Shown here piece by piece: positions 46,746-56,587 of a stretch of 64,000 nucleotides of DNA. The notes under the pieces are model-generated. The model was not told the DNA's origin, ran no database searches, and saw nothing but the letters and a program-made list of their open reading frames with translations. The DNA lies in NCBI GenBank assembly GCA_028704555.1, contig JAQWFD010000006.1:1-64000 (forward strand), written 5' to 3'. Position 1 is the first letter of the stretch. Each line of letters starts with the position of its first letter. The position numbers and the translations under genes are program-made. This DNA comes from Desulfobacterales bacterium. GTDB lineage: Bacteria; Desulfobacterota; Desulfobacteria; Desulfobacterales; JAQWFD01.

Positions 46746-49316
46746 TCATGATTCATCGACCTGTGGAAATTTTGTTTGGTCCGGGACGGATCGGATATGG
46801 ATATCGCATTGAGGAAATGAAATCTCAATATCCTTTTCCCGGAACAGACGGTCGATGGCAAACCGGATATTGGTTTCAACCGTCAGTATGTTGTCGATCA
46901 ATGCCCAGATTCTCAATTTGAAAATCAGCGCACTGTCGGCAAAATCAGAAAACAACACATCCGGTTTCGGCTGTTTCAATATATCCGGGACGGTTTCGGC
47001 GATTTCAAGCAGACTTTGGCGGACCAGATGGACATCTGATCCGTAGGCCACCCCAACGGTAATGGTGCGGCGGATTCTCTGATCCTTGAAACTCCAGTTG
47101 GTCACCTGCGCGCTGATAAATTCGGAATTCGGGATAATCAGGGAGGCATTGTCATAGGTCTGGACCAGGGTGGAGCGCACGTTTATTTTTTTGACCGTTC
47201 CCCAGACGCCGCTGATTTCAATGGCATCCCCCACCTGAATGGGACGCTCAAAAAGAAGAATCAGTCCGCTGATAAAATTGTTGAAGATCGTCTGAAGCCC
47301 AAACCCCAGTCCGATACCCAGCGCACCAAATGCGACAACCAGGGAGGTGGTGCTGAGGCCGATGGCGTATAAGGATAAAAGAATGCCCATGGTCCAGATC
47401 AGATACGTGCTGATGGTGGTGATGGAATCTTTCAGTCCGAGGTCCAGGCCGCTGTACAGCAATATCCGTTCATGCAGTATATACCGCCAGAGATGGGCGC
47501 TGGTAAGGGTCAGAAAAAGGATGACAGCTGCGTAAAACAATCCGATCAGACTGAAATTCATCTGGCCGATGGCAAACGGGTGCTTCAGAATCGAAAACAT
47601 GTTCACCAGAACCGCCTGCTTGGCACTCCAGGCCAGCAACAGAGACAAGATCAGGGTCAAACCCCACAGGAACCAGGAGCATCGAATAAACAGCCATTTT
47701 AACGTATAGCCGGGTTTTCTGAGCTTTTCTGCGCTGGCCGTTGCTTCCTGTTGGAACTCTGTTTCCCACTCTCTTACCACATGGAAGAGGATCAGCGCCC
47801 ACAGTCCGATAATGGCGCTGCGGCCCCAGGACGTATACCAGTACAGCGCCAGTGAGCCATACCCTGCCAGTTCAATGAGAAAACCGCCGATCATGATGCC
47901 GTAGCACAGTCGAATGGCCAGGGGTTGAAGTACGCGGGACAGCTTGGAGACGGGTTTTTCCGGAGGAGGGACCTGGGATTGCATATTTTTCCAGAATAAC
48001 AGGTTCCATACGATCAGGCTGATTCCGAAGAACATCCGCCAGGCCATCAATAATACACCGGAACTGCCGAGCAGCCATTCAATGCAAAGATAAACGATGG
48101 CAAAACAGCGCACCCATATCAGGCCGAAACGAAGCAATCTCCTGCGGGTTTCATTGATGGAAAACAGATTCAACGGTTTTGAAAATTTCAATACATCCAG
48201 GCCCCATCGGGTGGCCAGCAGAATCATCAAAATCAGAAAGATGGTCCGAATGATGGGTACGGTGGCATACAGGGCGTTGAACTGGGCGAACAGGTATGTA
48301 TACAGGCCAATGCCCAGCAGAATCAGCGACCGCTGAAACAGTTTTATCCCTATGTATCTCCACGGGTATCTCTCCGCAGAAATATAACACTGCCTGAGAT
48401 GGCGGAAAAAAAAGCCAAGCCGGATGGCCCCGGCTGTTGTGGTGAGCAGCAGAATCAGGAAAGTGAACGCCTGAAGACCATCAGCCGCCCATAATGGGCG
48501 CAGTTCGGTTTGCCAGAATGGTTTCAGCCCGAGGGATATGAACTGTTGGGATAAAAGTTGCAACTCTTCTTTAAAGTACGACCAGTTAAGCACCCCGAGA
48601 AGGTTTGCTCTGCGTTCAAACAGCTGTTGCTTTTTTCGGGATTTGATTTGTTGGTCGAATTTGTCGGCCAACTCTGACAAGGATGTCAGTGTGGTGTCGA
48701 GCTCGTTTGTCTGGCTGGTGTAAACATCATAAATTTTCTTGAGAATCCGCTGCTTTGAAACGAGGACATCCGTAAGTGACTGCATTTTGTTGATAAGAAT
48801 TTTGCCGTTGGGATCTCTGGAGGCATCGGTGCGTATGTCGGACAGCTGCTTTTTATTCAGGTCCTGTTGCTCCTGGATCTGTTTGAGCTTTTCTCCGAAC
48901 ACTTCCGCCTGCTCGGCTGAAATTTTTAACTGTGGGGTTACGCTGTCGACCGCCAGCTTGTTTTCTCTCCAGGCTTTCTCTATATTTTCGATCTGAACCT
49001 GCGGCATCAGCAGCAGATTGCTGTGAACGGATAAGAGAACTTTATAGGCATTGATTTCCGTGGTCAGGGCCTTGCCGTAGTCTGTAATCTGCTTGAGCTG
49101 GAGTTTGAGCTCGTTGATCTGGCTTTTTTCGGTTTGAAGGGCCGTTTCCATGGATGCGGCAAGGTCGGCATAACTGGAGGGCGGGGGAAGCCGCTCGGGT
49201 GTCGCATTTTGTGAAAAGGAAACAGAAATATCCATGGGCAGGAGGCATATCAGAAGCAGATACGCGAATATCCTTGTCGGTATTGAGTTCACAAAGGCCG
49301 TATTTTGTCGTTTCAT
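46746..49316 (-). CDS. Large mechanosensitive channel, MscK/MscS type
   Basis: 856 residues. A signal peptide (about 1-36) is followed by a periplasmic coiled-coil region (about 45-240), then about eight accessory membrane helices and the C-terminal MscS core: pore helix TTSLVVAFGALGIGLGFGLQ (about 650), FISGLILLFERPIQVGDAI and the beta domain VKKINVRSTLVQTYDNASLI. It opens under membrane tension to release solutes. Size and layout match MscK/YbdG-type large members. Confidence 0.92.
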   Translation of the reverse strand: MKRQNTAFVNSIPTRIFAYLLLICLLPMDISVSFSQNATPERLPPPSSYADLAASMETALQTEKSQINELKLQLKQITDYGKALTTEINAYKVLLSVHSNLLLMPQVQIENIEKAWRENKLAVDSVTPQLKISAEQAEVFGEKLKQIQEQQDLNKKQLSDIRTDASRDPNGKILINKMQSLTDVLVSKQRILKKIYDVYTSQTNELDTTLTSLSELADKFDQQIKSRKKQQLFERRANLLGVLNWSYFKEELQLLSQQFISLGLKPFWQTELRPLWAADGLQAFTFLILLLTTTAGAIRLGFFFRHLRQCYISAERYPWRYIGIKLFQRSLILLGIGLYTYLFAQFNALYATVPIIRTIFLILMILLATRWGLDVLKFSKPLNLFSINETRRRLLRFGLIWVRCFAIVYLCIEWLLGSSGVLLMAWRMFFGISLIVWNLLFWKNMQSQVPPPEKPVSKLSRVLQPLAIRLCYGIMIGGFLIELAGYGSLALYWYTSWGRSAIIGLWALILFHVVREWETEFQQEATASAEKLRKPGYTLKWLFIRCSWFLWGLTLILSLLLAWSAKQAVLVNMFSILKHPFAIGQMNFSLIGLFYAAVILFLTLTSAHLWRYILHERILLYSGLDLGLKDSITTISTYLIWTMGILLSLYAIGLSTTSLVVAFGALGIGLGFGLQTIFNNFISGLILLFERPIQVGDAIEISGVWGTVKKINVRSTLVQTYDNASLIIPNSEFISAQVTNWSFKDQRIRRTITVGVAYGSDVHLVRQSLLEIAETVPDILKQPKPDVLFSDFADSALIFKLRIWALIDNILTVETNIRFAIDRLFREKDIEISFPQCDIHIRSVPDQTKFPQVDES

Positions 49317-49589
49317 TGTGGCAATATCCTGTAGGGTAATAGAAGCAGCGCAGACCGTTCAAGATCTACCGGGAAAAAACAGAATATCATCATTGTGCTA
49401 AAATGGGTATTTATATCAAGCGGAAAATCAGTTACTGCTGGTAAAAGGATATGACAGGGCAGTAATGTTGCCGGTGACAAGTTGCCCGCGGATGGCCTGC
49501 AAAATGCGCGATGCGGGGAATCAGGATGTGTCGGTGTGAATCCCCGTATCGGTCGGCATTTGAAAAAATATTCTGTTTCCGGATGGAGG

Positions 49590-50018
49590 CTATCTCAGTG
49601 CCCGGGCATGTTTTTTTTTGACGCCCTCATTAAACTTGTCTGCGTAGACGACAAAGCGTTCATGGGTACAGTCTGAAATTTTTTCCACCCCGTCATCGGC
49701 TACCAGGTCAAAGGTAAGCTTACGGCCTTTGACCTGCGTTAATGTCCCCTTAACGGTCACGGTCAGCCCGGGAGGGGTGGCGGCCAGATGGCTCATGTTG
49801 ACGCTGATTCCCACGGTCTGTTCTTCGGGCCATTCAATATGGGCGTTAATTGCCCGGATACAGGCCCATTCGAATAAACCGACCAGATAGCCGGTCGCAA
49901 AGACCTTTGGCATGACCTGAAATTCGGAAGCTTCGGGATACAGACTGGGTACGGTTTTTGAGTCGGGGACTTCAAATTTGAATTCAAACGTCAAGCCGGG
50001 TTTTAAGGAATCTTTCAT
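49590..50018 (-). CDS. Hotdog thioesterase, fluoroacetyl-CoA thioesterase-like
   Basis: 142 residues from ATG 50018, preceded by GGAGGA. Single hotdog fold. The FlK-type catalytic pattern can be followed: E in VGLFEWACIRAI (about 57), H in NMSHLAATPPG (about 82) and THERFVVYADKF near the end. Probably hydrolyses a small acyl-CoA; natural substrate unknown. The window shows no fluoroacetate genes. Confidence 0.85.
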   Translation of the reverse strand: MKDSLKPGLTFEFKFEVPDSKTVPSLYPEASEFQVMPKVFATGYLVGLFEWACIRAINAHIEWPEEQTVGISVNMSHLAATPPGLTVTVKGTLTQVKGRKLTFDLVADDGVEKISDCTHERFVVYADKFNEGVKKKHARALR

Positions 50019-50492
50019 GGGCTCCTCCATTGTGTTGAATGATAATCAGATGTCTGAAAACCGGTATTCTTGTCGAGGTTTTTAAGTAATAAAAGCGTTT
50101 CTGCCATGGCGCGAGCTGGTGACCGATGTGAAATAATAGGTTAATTTTATCAGCTGGTTACAGGCTGAGTGGCGCTGCGCTTTAGGGTCGAAAATTTTGC
50201 TCCCCAGTCCGACCGAAGGGTGCTGATTTAATGAGAGGCTAGCATATATGACAAGTTATGTCAAATAGATGGACGCCTTTCGAATTGCTGGCAGGCTGAA
50301 TTCAGAAAATTCAATTTTGATGAATTCGTAAAAACTACCTGAACCCGTCATTCCCGCGCGGCGGGAATCCAGAATATGCTGAAATAACTTTACTTATCTT
50401 TTTAGTCGAATGGCAAATAAGGGCTGAATATGATTTTTTACATAGCCAATAATTTTACGCCTTGTTTTATATAGATTTTTTTTGTCTGTTTC
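50019..50492. other. Intergenic region
   Basis: No gene recognised. A short dyad CCCGCGCGGCGGG near 50350-50363 is part of a common dispersed motif (also near 55797 in changed form). Confidence 0.5.
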
Positions 50493-50644
50493 GGGCTTGA
50501 TCATAACTGCGGCCACAATGTCACGGGGTCCGTCCCGCCCATTGCCGGCTTCTCCAGCACGATCCGGGGGATGCCGTACGCCGGCAGCGGGCGGGACTCC
50601 GAGGCTACGCACAGCAAAATATGGCAGCAGTTATGATCAAGCCC
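50493..50644. repeat. Palindromic element family A, full-length copy
   Basis: 152 bases with intact terminal inverted repeats GGGCTTGATCATAACTGCGG and GGCAGCAGTTATGATCAAGC. Inner inverted repeats CCGCCCATTGCCGGC and GCCGGCAGCGGGCGG flank the centre. This is the best reference copy in the window. Confidence 0.9.
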
Positions 50645-50815
50645 TCTGCTTCTGATATGTCCGACGCGCAGCAAACGGGAAAACGCGGAGCCGGACAGCA
50701 GTAAATTGGAGGAGCGGAGGCAAGGAACTCTGCGCTTGCCTTTGGAGGATATGATAGGGTAAACTTGATTTATTCTGACCCTGCATAACCCCCAGCGGTG
50801 CATTGCATAAGCAAA

Positions 50816-51739
50816 ATGACGAAAGATACAGAAGCGTTGACGTTACAATCAATGGAAGTACATTACGGCGACAGGATGGTGACCGCTGCAGATAATCTTT
50901 CTGATCAGAAGAGTCATATATACGGCCTGGTTCTCTCGTCGGCCGGTATCGAATATGAACTGGTTCGAACGGGTTGCGGCAGTCAGATACGGGTCAAACA
51001 GTCCGATGTTGAAAAGGCTGTCTGCTCCATCAATGCCTATCTGGAGGAAAATCCGGATCCTGCTAAAAATGATAAAAACGCAGGATTTGACTATCGCGGC
51101 AGCTACGCCGGAATATGGGCAGCGTTGTTCCTGCTCGTGTGGCATGTGGCGATTGTTTCGGGAAATGATCTGAATCGTTTTATTCCGGTGTTCGGCGCCT
51201 CGGCCGATAAAATAATCAACGGAGAGCTTTACCGGTGTGTGACCGCGATGCTTCTGCATGCCGATGCCCTTCACCTGGCAGGCAATATGGCAGCCATTGC
51301 CATATTCGGATCGGCGGTGTGTTCCATTGCGGGGTGGGGCGTTGGATTGTTGATGATACTTTTTACCGGTATTGCCGGCAATTTCATCAATGCGGTCTGC
51401 TATCAAACAGCCCATATTTCGATCGGATCTTCAACAGCGGTTTTCGGCTGTATTGGTCTGCTCTGTGCTCATCAAGTGTTTAAAAAAATGTCTGTGCCGG
51501 GCCGCAGATTCAGTGCAGTGGTCCCTGTAGCGGCAGGACTGGCGCTTCTGGGGCTGATGAGTTCCGGGAGCCGTGTGGATATCACCGCCCATCTGTTCGG
51601 CTTTTCTGCCGGGCTTGTTTTCGGCTCGGGATGGACGCTGTTTGTCAAACGTATGCCGTCGGCAGGATATCAATGCATCAGCCTGTTGTCCGGCATCCTT
51701 ATCATTATGCTCTCCTGGCTGAGGGCATTGTGGAGTTAA
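50816..51739 (+). CDS. Rhomboid-family intramembrane serine protease
   Basis: 307 residues from ATG 50816. A soluble N-terminal part of about 100 residues is followed by six membrane helices. The rhomboid signatures are present: HADALHLAGN (H-x4-H-x3-N type, about 156), catalytic Ser in GSSTAVFG (about 212) and catalytic His in AHLFGFSAG (about 270). It would cleave membrane-spanning substrates. The next gene starts 45 bases after its stop. Confidence 0.9.
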   Translation: MTKDTEALTLQSMEVHYGDRMVTAADNLSDQKSHIYGLVLSSAGIEYELVRTGCGSQIRVKQSDVEKAVCSINAYLEENPDPAKNDKNAGFDYRGSYAGIWAALFLLVWHVAIVSGNDLNRFIPVFGASADKIINGELYRCVTAMLLHADALHLAGNMAAIAIFGSAVCSIAGWGVGLLMILFTGIAGNFINAVCYQTAHISIGSSTAVFGCIGLLCAHQVFKKMSVPGRRFSAVVPVAAGLALLGLMSSGSRVDITAHLFGFSAGLVFGSGWTLFVKRMPSAGYQCISLLSGILIIMLSWLRALWS

Positions 51740-51784
51740 CCCCGGTCAGGGGAATGTACCCGCTAACCCAAAGGAGGACGTCTG

Positions 51785-52507
51785 ATGGATTTTGAATCGT
51801 TAGCGCCGTATCGACATGCCATGATTGATTGCTATAACGGGGATACACTGGCCAAACTGATTATCTACCGGGATGACGGTTACAGGGAAGATCATTGTAT
51901 CAGTACCTATTTTCAGGAGGGGGAAACGCTTTCGTCGTTGAATAAAGCAGCCATTGATCTGTGCCGGGGGAATGTTCTGGATGTGGGGGGAGGTGCCGGG
52001 CGCCACAGTCTTGCGCTTCAAAAAAAAGGATATCGTGTCTGTTCCATCGATATATGTCCTGAGGCTGTCGCGATCATGAAAAAAAGAGGTGTTGCGGATG
52101 CCCGGTGCGTTGATGTGTTTGACTTTGATGAAACATCGTTTGATACGGTTTTGCTCATGATGCATGGAATCGGTGTGGTAAAGGACTTAAACGGCCTGCA
52201 ACGATTTCTGGTTCATGCCCGGGGACTGATCCATCCCGAGGGGCAGATTCTGATGGATTCGGTGGACATGAGAAAAACAACCAACCAGGTCCATCTGGCA
52301 TATCAGGAGTACAACCGGCGCAACGGGCGTTATTTCGGGGAAACTCAATTGATATTTGAGTACCGGGGCAAAAAAGGCCTGCCGTTTAAATGGCTTCAGG
52401 TGGATCATGAAACGCTTGCCGAATATGCCCGGAGCGCCGGGTGGAGCTGTTCGATTCCCTACAGTTTTGCCAGTGGGGATTATCTGGCCTGTCTTCAATT
52501 AAATTAA
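51785..52507 (+). CDS. SAM-dependent class I methyltransferase
   Basis: 240 residues, strong ribosome site AAAGGAGG. The SAM-binding loop VLDVGGGAGRHSLAL lies at about residues 62-76, then the acidic end of strand 2 in CSIDICPEA and the motif VFDFDETSFDTVLLMMHGIG. Substrate unknown. It may be co-transcribed with the rhomboid gene. Confidence 0.88.
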   Translation: MDFESLAPYRHAMIDCYNGDTLAKLIIYRDDGYREDHCISTYFQEGETLSSLNKAAIDLCRGNVLDVGGGAGRHSLALQKKGYRVCSIDICPEAVAIMKKRGVADARCVDVFDFDETSFDTVLLMMHGIGVVKDLNGLQRFLVHARGLIHPEGQILMDSVDMRKTTNQVHLAYQEYNRRNGRYFGETQLIFEYRGKKGLPFKWLQVDHETLAEYARSAGWSCSIPYSFASGDYLACLQLN

Positions 52508-52608
52508 GGACTGAGGTCAGATCCGGCCGGAATCAAAAAAATCACGCAACGCCGCAAGAAAATTAAAACCTTTGCGACTTTGGTGCGCGTGCGATCAATT
52601 TTACTGAT

Positions 52609-52827
52609 GCGGTCCGTGCCCGCAACCCAATTTCCATGGAATTGCCGTTACAAAAAACTCTTTAATTTTCTACCGCCCGTTCGCTTCGCTCGAGACACAG
52701 AGCTCGCAGAGACAAAAACCACCGTTTCGAGGCTCTGCGTTCTTCGCGTCTCGAGCGAAGCGGGCGGTAACTATAACGGGAAAATTTTTGTTTTTTTTGA
52801 CAGAGTTTGAGGGATAAGACACTAAAG
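52609..52827 (-). repeat. Repeat family C, copy 2
   Basis: 219 bases, near-identical inverted copy of 33493-33708. It ends ten bases before the stop of the YkgJ-like gene. Confidence 0.85.
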
Positions 52828-52836
52828 CATTCACGG

Positions 52837-53253
52837 TTAAATCGACCAGTCGATGATTTCGATAATTTCTTGTTTTGAAAAGAATCGGCCGCCTCCGATG
52901 CCCGGGCATTGACGGGAAACGGCTTTCCAGGTTTGTTCCGAACGAAGATTTCTAAACCAGAAGGGAAATGTTTTGCACTGTCGGGGGCGAACCGGATAGA
53001 TCCGGCAGCCGTTTTCATAGAAAAAACATCTTCCGTCCGCATGTTCACGGATGCTGTAGCTTTGTCTGCAGGGATAAAGATAATCCGAAATAAAATCCGG
53101 TTCGGGCAACTTTAAAAAACGGGCAATACATGCTATTTCAGCCGGTTCCACATAGATGATTCCGGGGCTTCCCGTGCAGCACCCGCCGCACTGGCGACAT
53201 TGGAAATAAAGACCGTGATCAAAAAAATAGGGTCGTTGGTTGAGACTGTCCAT
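52837..53253 (-). CDS. YkgJ-family cysteine-cluster protein
   Basis: 138 residues. N-terminal CRQCGGCC (about 19-26) and later DGRCFFYENGC and RPRQCKTFPFW supply the conserved Cys set of the putative zinc- or iron-chelating YkgJ family. Biological role unknown. Monocistronic; the gene ends at repeat C copy 2. Confidence 0.9.
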   Translation of the reverse strand: MDSLNQRPYFFDHGLYFQCRQCGGCCTGSPGIIYVEPAEIACIARFLKLPEPDFISDYLYPCRQSYSIREHADGRCFFYENGCRIYPVRPRQCKTFPFWFRNLRSEQTWKAVSRQCPGIGGGRFFSKQEIIEIIDWSI

Positions 53254-53388
53254 GGGAAGCAGCGTTTTCTCCGTTCATATAAATATCAGGCAGATGCCCC
53301 TATCTATACCATACTTCTGGATTGCTATCAAAACAGAATGGATCAGGTTTGAACGGAAAGGGTCAAATATCCGGTCCATGCAAATTCA

Positions 53389-53533
53389 GGGCTTGATCAT
53401 AACTGCAGCCATATTTTGCCGTGCGCAGCCGCTGAGTCCCGCCCGTTGCCGGCATCCCCCGGATCGTGCTGGAGAAGCCGGCAATGGGCGGGACGGACTC
53501 CGCGACATGGTGGCCGCAGTTATGATCAAGCCC
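53389..53533. repeat. Palindromic element family A, full-length copy
   Basis: 145 bases, termini GGGCTTGATCATAACTGCAG and GGCCGCAGTTATGATCAAGC. The flanking bases AATTCA and TGAATT extend the palindrome. Inner GCCGGC blocks are present. Confidence 0.9.
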
Positions 53534-53624
53534 TGAATTCATATCGTGTCGTCATGGCACGATGGCGGGGAAATTCCTGTTCGATGAATATTATACAAGA
53601 TGATGGCATCATCTGCCATGATTG

Positions 53625-53668
53625 AAGAGCCCTTCAAAATTTTGCGTAATAAATTTTGAAGGGCTCTT
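53625..53668. terminator. Bidirectional-looking intrinsic terminator near gdhA
   Basis: Perfect 18-bp arms (AAGAGCCCTTCAAAATTT and complement) with an 8-base loop. On the plus strand it is followed by TTATTT; on the minus strand it comes 50 bases after the gdhA stop, so it probably ends that transcript. Confidence 0.7.
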
Positions 53669-53718
53669 TTATTTGGTATTATTCACCTCTGGTATTAATC
53701 CGGGTGGGGTATGCTGTT

Positions 53719-55068
53719 TTATACCAGACCCTGATCCAGCATGGCATCTACAATTTTAACGAAACCGGCAATATTGGCTCCATTCATGTAATTGCCCGGC
53801 GTGCCGTATTCTTCTGCGGTATCCAGACAGGTCTTGTGGATGCTTTGCATGATCCGTTTGAGGCGATTGTCCACTTCTTCACTGGACCAGGCCAGGCGCA
53901 TGCTGTTTTGGGACATTTCCAGTCCGGATACAGATACCCCGCCGGCATTGGAGGCTTTGCCCGGGGCATACAGGATGTGATTGCTGAGGAAAATTTCAAT
54001 TGCTTCGGGCGTGCTGGGCATGTTTGCCCCTTCACAGACCATGGCAATGCCGTTATTGATCAGATTCTGTGCATCCGTTCCGTTTATTTCGTTCTGAGTA
54101 GCGCTCGGGAATGCGCAGTCGGCTTTCTGGTTCCACAGCGGATTATAATCCAGAGCAGGATCTACCGGGGTGAAGACCGCAGACGGGTATTTTCCCGCAT
54201 ATTCCTTAACCCGTCCCCGTTTGATATTTTTCAGCATCATGATATAGGCGAGTTTTTCTCTGTCGATACCGGTTTCATCATAGATGTAACCTGAAGAGTC
54301 AGAAAAAGTGATGACTTTGCCGCCAAGATCCAGTATTTTTTCTATGGTGTATTGTGCCACATTTCCGGATCCTGAAACCAGGCATGTCTTGTTTTCGAGG
54401 GTTTCGTTTTGAGTTGCCAGCATTTCTGCCGCAAAATAGACTGATCCATATCCAGTCGCTTCCGGACGGATCAGACTTCCTCCCCAGCTCAGACTCTTTC
54501 CGGTCAGTACCCCGGAAAATTCATTGCGCAGCTTTTTGTACATCCCGAACAGGTAACCGATTTCCCTGCCGCCAACACCGATATCGCCCGCCGGTACATC
54601 TGTATCGGGTCCGATATGCCGGAAGAGTTCGGTCATGAAACTCTGGCAGAACCGCATGACTTCATAGTCGGACTTGCCTTTGGGATCAAAGTCTGAACCG
54701 CCCTTGCCTCCGCCCATGGGAAGAGTGGTCAGGGCGTTTTTGAATACCTGTTCGAAAGCGAGAAATTTGAGAATTCCCAGATTGACGGAAGGATGAAATC
54801 GAAGCCCGCCTTTGTATGGACCGATTGCGCTATTCATTTGAATACGAAAGCCTCTGTTTACATGAATTTCGCCTTTATCATCAAACCAGGGAACCCGAAA
54901 CATTATAACCCGTTCGGGTTCGATCAGTCTTTCCAGTATTTTTTCTTTGCGATATGCCGGATTTCGGTCAAGGACCGGCTGGATTGATTCCATCACTTCA
55001 CCAACTGCCTGGTGAAACTCCCGCTCATTGGGGTCTTTTTCTTTAACCAATTGAAGAATGTCGCTCAT
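53719..55068 (-). CDS. gdhA: NADP-type glutamate dehydrogenase
   Basis: 449 residues, the usual hexameric length. Landmarks: PYKGGLRFHPSV (about 84), the catalytic Lys in LPMGGGKGGSDFDPKG (about 122-135), and the dinucleotide loop SGSGNVAQY (about 233). It makes glutamate from 2-oxoglutarate and ammonia. Ribosome site AAGGA before the ATG. Stands alone. Confidence 0.96.
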   Translation of the reverse strand: MSDILQLVKEKDPNEREFHQAVGEVMESIQPVLDRNPAYRKEKILERLIEPERVIMFRVPWFDDKGEIHVNRGFRIQMNSAIGPYKGGLRFHPSVNLGILKFLAFEQVFKNALTTLPMGGGKGGSDFDPKGKSDYEVMRFCQSFMTELFRHIGPDTDVPAGDIGVGGREIGYLFGMYKKLRNEFSGVLTGKSLSWGGSLIRPEATGYGSVYFAAEMLATQNETLENKTCLVSGSGNVAQYTIEKILDLGGKVITFSDSSGYIYDETGIDREKLAYIMMLKNIKRGRVKEYAGKYPSAVFTPVDPALDYNPLWNQKADCAFPSATQNEINGTDAQNLINNGIAMVCEGANMPSTPEAIEIFLSNHILYAPGKASNAGGVSVSGLEMSQNSMRLAWSSEEVDNRLKRIMQSIHKTCLDTAEEYGTPGNYMNGANIAGFVKIVDAMLDQGLV

Positions 55069-55941
55069 GATTTTTTCCTTCCTCTAACATTTTAAAATAA
55101 GTCTAATCTGTTAAAAATGACTACGGGTAACAGTGAGAAAAATGAAGCCGCATGCTGCAGGAACAAAAGACGGCGCATGCATGCGTTCAGGTGATTTTAA
55201 AACTTTAAAGAACCCTTGCCATTGAGTGAAATATTGCAGCTGTTCGATATAAAAATCCTTTAATAAATAAACCAGTCCATGGAAAACGCCTGAAAAATGG
55301 CTTGCCGGTATCCTTAATATCGGGGAGGGGTGGCTTGCTAACCCCGAAATAAAATCGGTGCCGTATTCGTTAAAGGCTGACAAAAAAAGTAATATTTTTG
55401 CCAAAAAGGAGCTTGATCATACAAACCGCTTCTTCCGGTAATTTCAAGCTCAAGCATATCGCCTTTATTCCCCGCCCGGCCAGGCCTCCGCATCCATGCT
55501 GTATTGATAATCCAGTAATATTTACTGGAAAAAGTAAACCCATAATTTATTGCAATATATATACCATGTTCGACGATGATAACCTAAAAATACAGTATGT
55601 TTAATATTTTCAATCAGCTATAATATATAAACAATCAGGAGTGCAAAAAAACAGGTCTCTATTTCCTACATTATTGTAGTTTTGTTCCAGAAATTCTACA
55701 TTCATGTAGAATTTAAAGCGAGCTGTGCCCGCGACCTCAATAAGCACATTCTATGCTGATTAATAATTCTGGAATTGCTTCTATCATCTGCCGTTTTTGT
55801 CATTCCCGCGGCGGAAATCCGGAGCGTATGAAAATAGCTGGACAGTACAGGCATTTCCATTCTTGTTTTTTACCTCAAACGAAGTACGCCTCAAGAAATA
55901 GCGCTTTTCAGTCCGCCCGCAGGGCGCTGATTCAGGAAAAT
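55069..55941. other. Intergenic region with operator-like palindromes
   Basis: No convincing gene. Near 55666-55714 lie two dyads: CTACA-ttat-TGTAG, and a perfect one with 11-base arms AAATTCTACAT and ATGTAGAATTT around TC (55691-55714). They share the CTACAT half-site and could bind one regulator, but no adjacent promoter or gene is evident. Confidence 0.45.
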
Positions 55942-56093
55942 GGGGCTCGATCATACTGCGGCCATATTTTGGTACATGTAGCTTCGGAGGCCTGTCCGTT
56001 GCCGCCGTAAGACATTTTTTGGATCGTGCGGGAGAAGCTTGGAACCGTCGGGACGGATTTCGTGACACTGTAACCGAAGATATGATCAAGGCC
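55942..56093. repeat. Palindromic element family A, diverged copy
   Basis: Starts GGGCTCGATCATACTGCGGC and ends near AAGATATGATCAAGGCC. Both termini are recognisable, but the centre has many changes compared with the 50493 copy. Confidence 0.7.
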
Positions 56094-56255
56094 TGAAAAA
56101 ACGCCAATTCGGATCAGCGGCGGTTGTTTTTTAAGTGATAAGAAAGATGGCAGGTTCGGGGGGAGGGGCTTTTACCTGGTGAAATGTTGCGGTTTTAATG
56201 GAAACCTCATTGGGCATACCTTGGAAATGTGTCATGGGAAATCATGATGCCCGGG

Positions 56256-56585
56256 TCAATAGACCCGTTTTAAAAAGAAATTTCCAACTCCGGGCAGCGT
56301 GATGTCAATGGAATTGTCCTCTACTATCCGACCGGAAATTACCCCTCCGGATTTTGTATGCAGCCATATATCCTGTCCTCTGACTTCCCATTTAAAATCG
56401 ATGACCTCATCTCCCGCCGTCCAAACCCCCTTTCCGTCGGGTTTGAGGTCAAGGACAATTGAAAAATCTTTATTGATAGGGTTGAGTTCTTCATATTTAC
56501 CGGCTGTTTCATACCTGCGGCTGCAGGACAGGAAAACAAGGCCGCTCAGGAGCAGGCAGCAGAATATCACTATGGGCCGTTTCAT
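56256..56585 (-). CDS. Small putative lipoprotein
   Basis: 109 residues. Signal peptide with lipobox LVFLSC (Cys at residue 21), so a lipid-anchored periplasmic protein. The mature part is beta-rich, 88 residues, of unknown family. It starts 2 bases after the stop of the MauE-like gene and is the last gene of that group. Confidence 0.75.
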   Translation of the reverse strand: MKRPIVIFCCLLLSGLVFLSCSRRYETAGKYEELNPINKDFSIVLDLKPDGKGVWTAGDEVIDFKWEVRGQDIWLHTKSGGVISGRIVEDNSIDITLPGVGNFFLKRVY

Positions 56586-56587
56586 AA

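Noticed and set aside
50783..50790. Another GCATAAC core resembling an attC end near the rhomboid gene
   Set aside because: No paired arms or second core nearby; a lone heptamer occurs by chance.
55111..55404. 97-residue minus-strand frame upstream of gdhA
   Set aside because: No ribosome site, no family resemblance, low-complexity composition; probably chance.
55396..55420. Possible further element A terminus (GGAGCTTGATCATAC)
   Set aside because: Only about a dozen bases match and no other part of the element follows.
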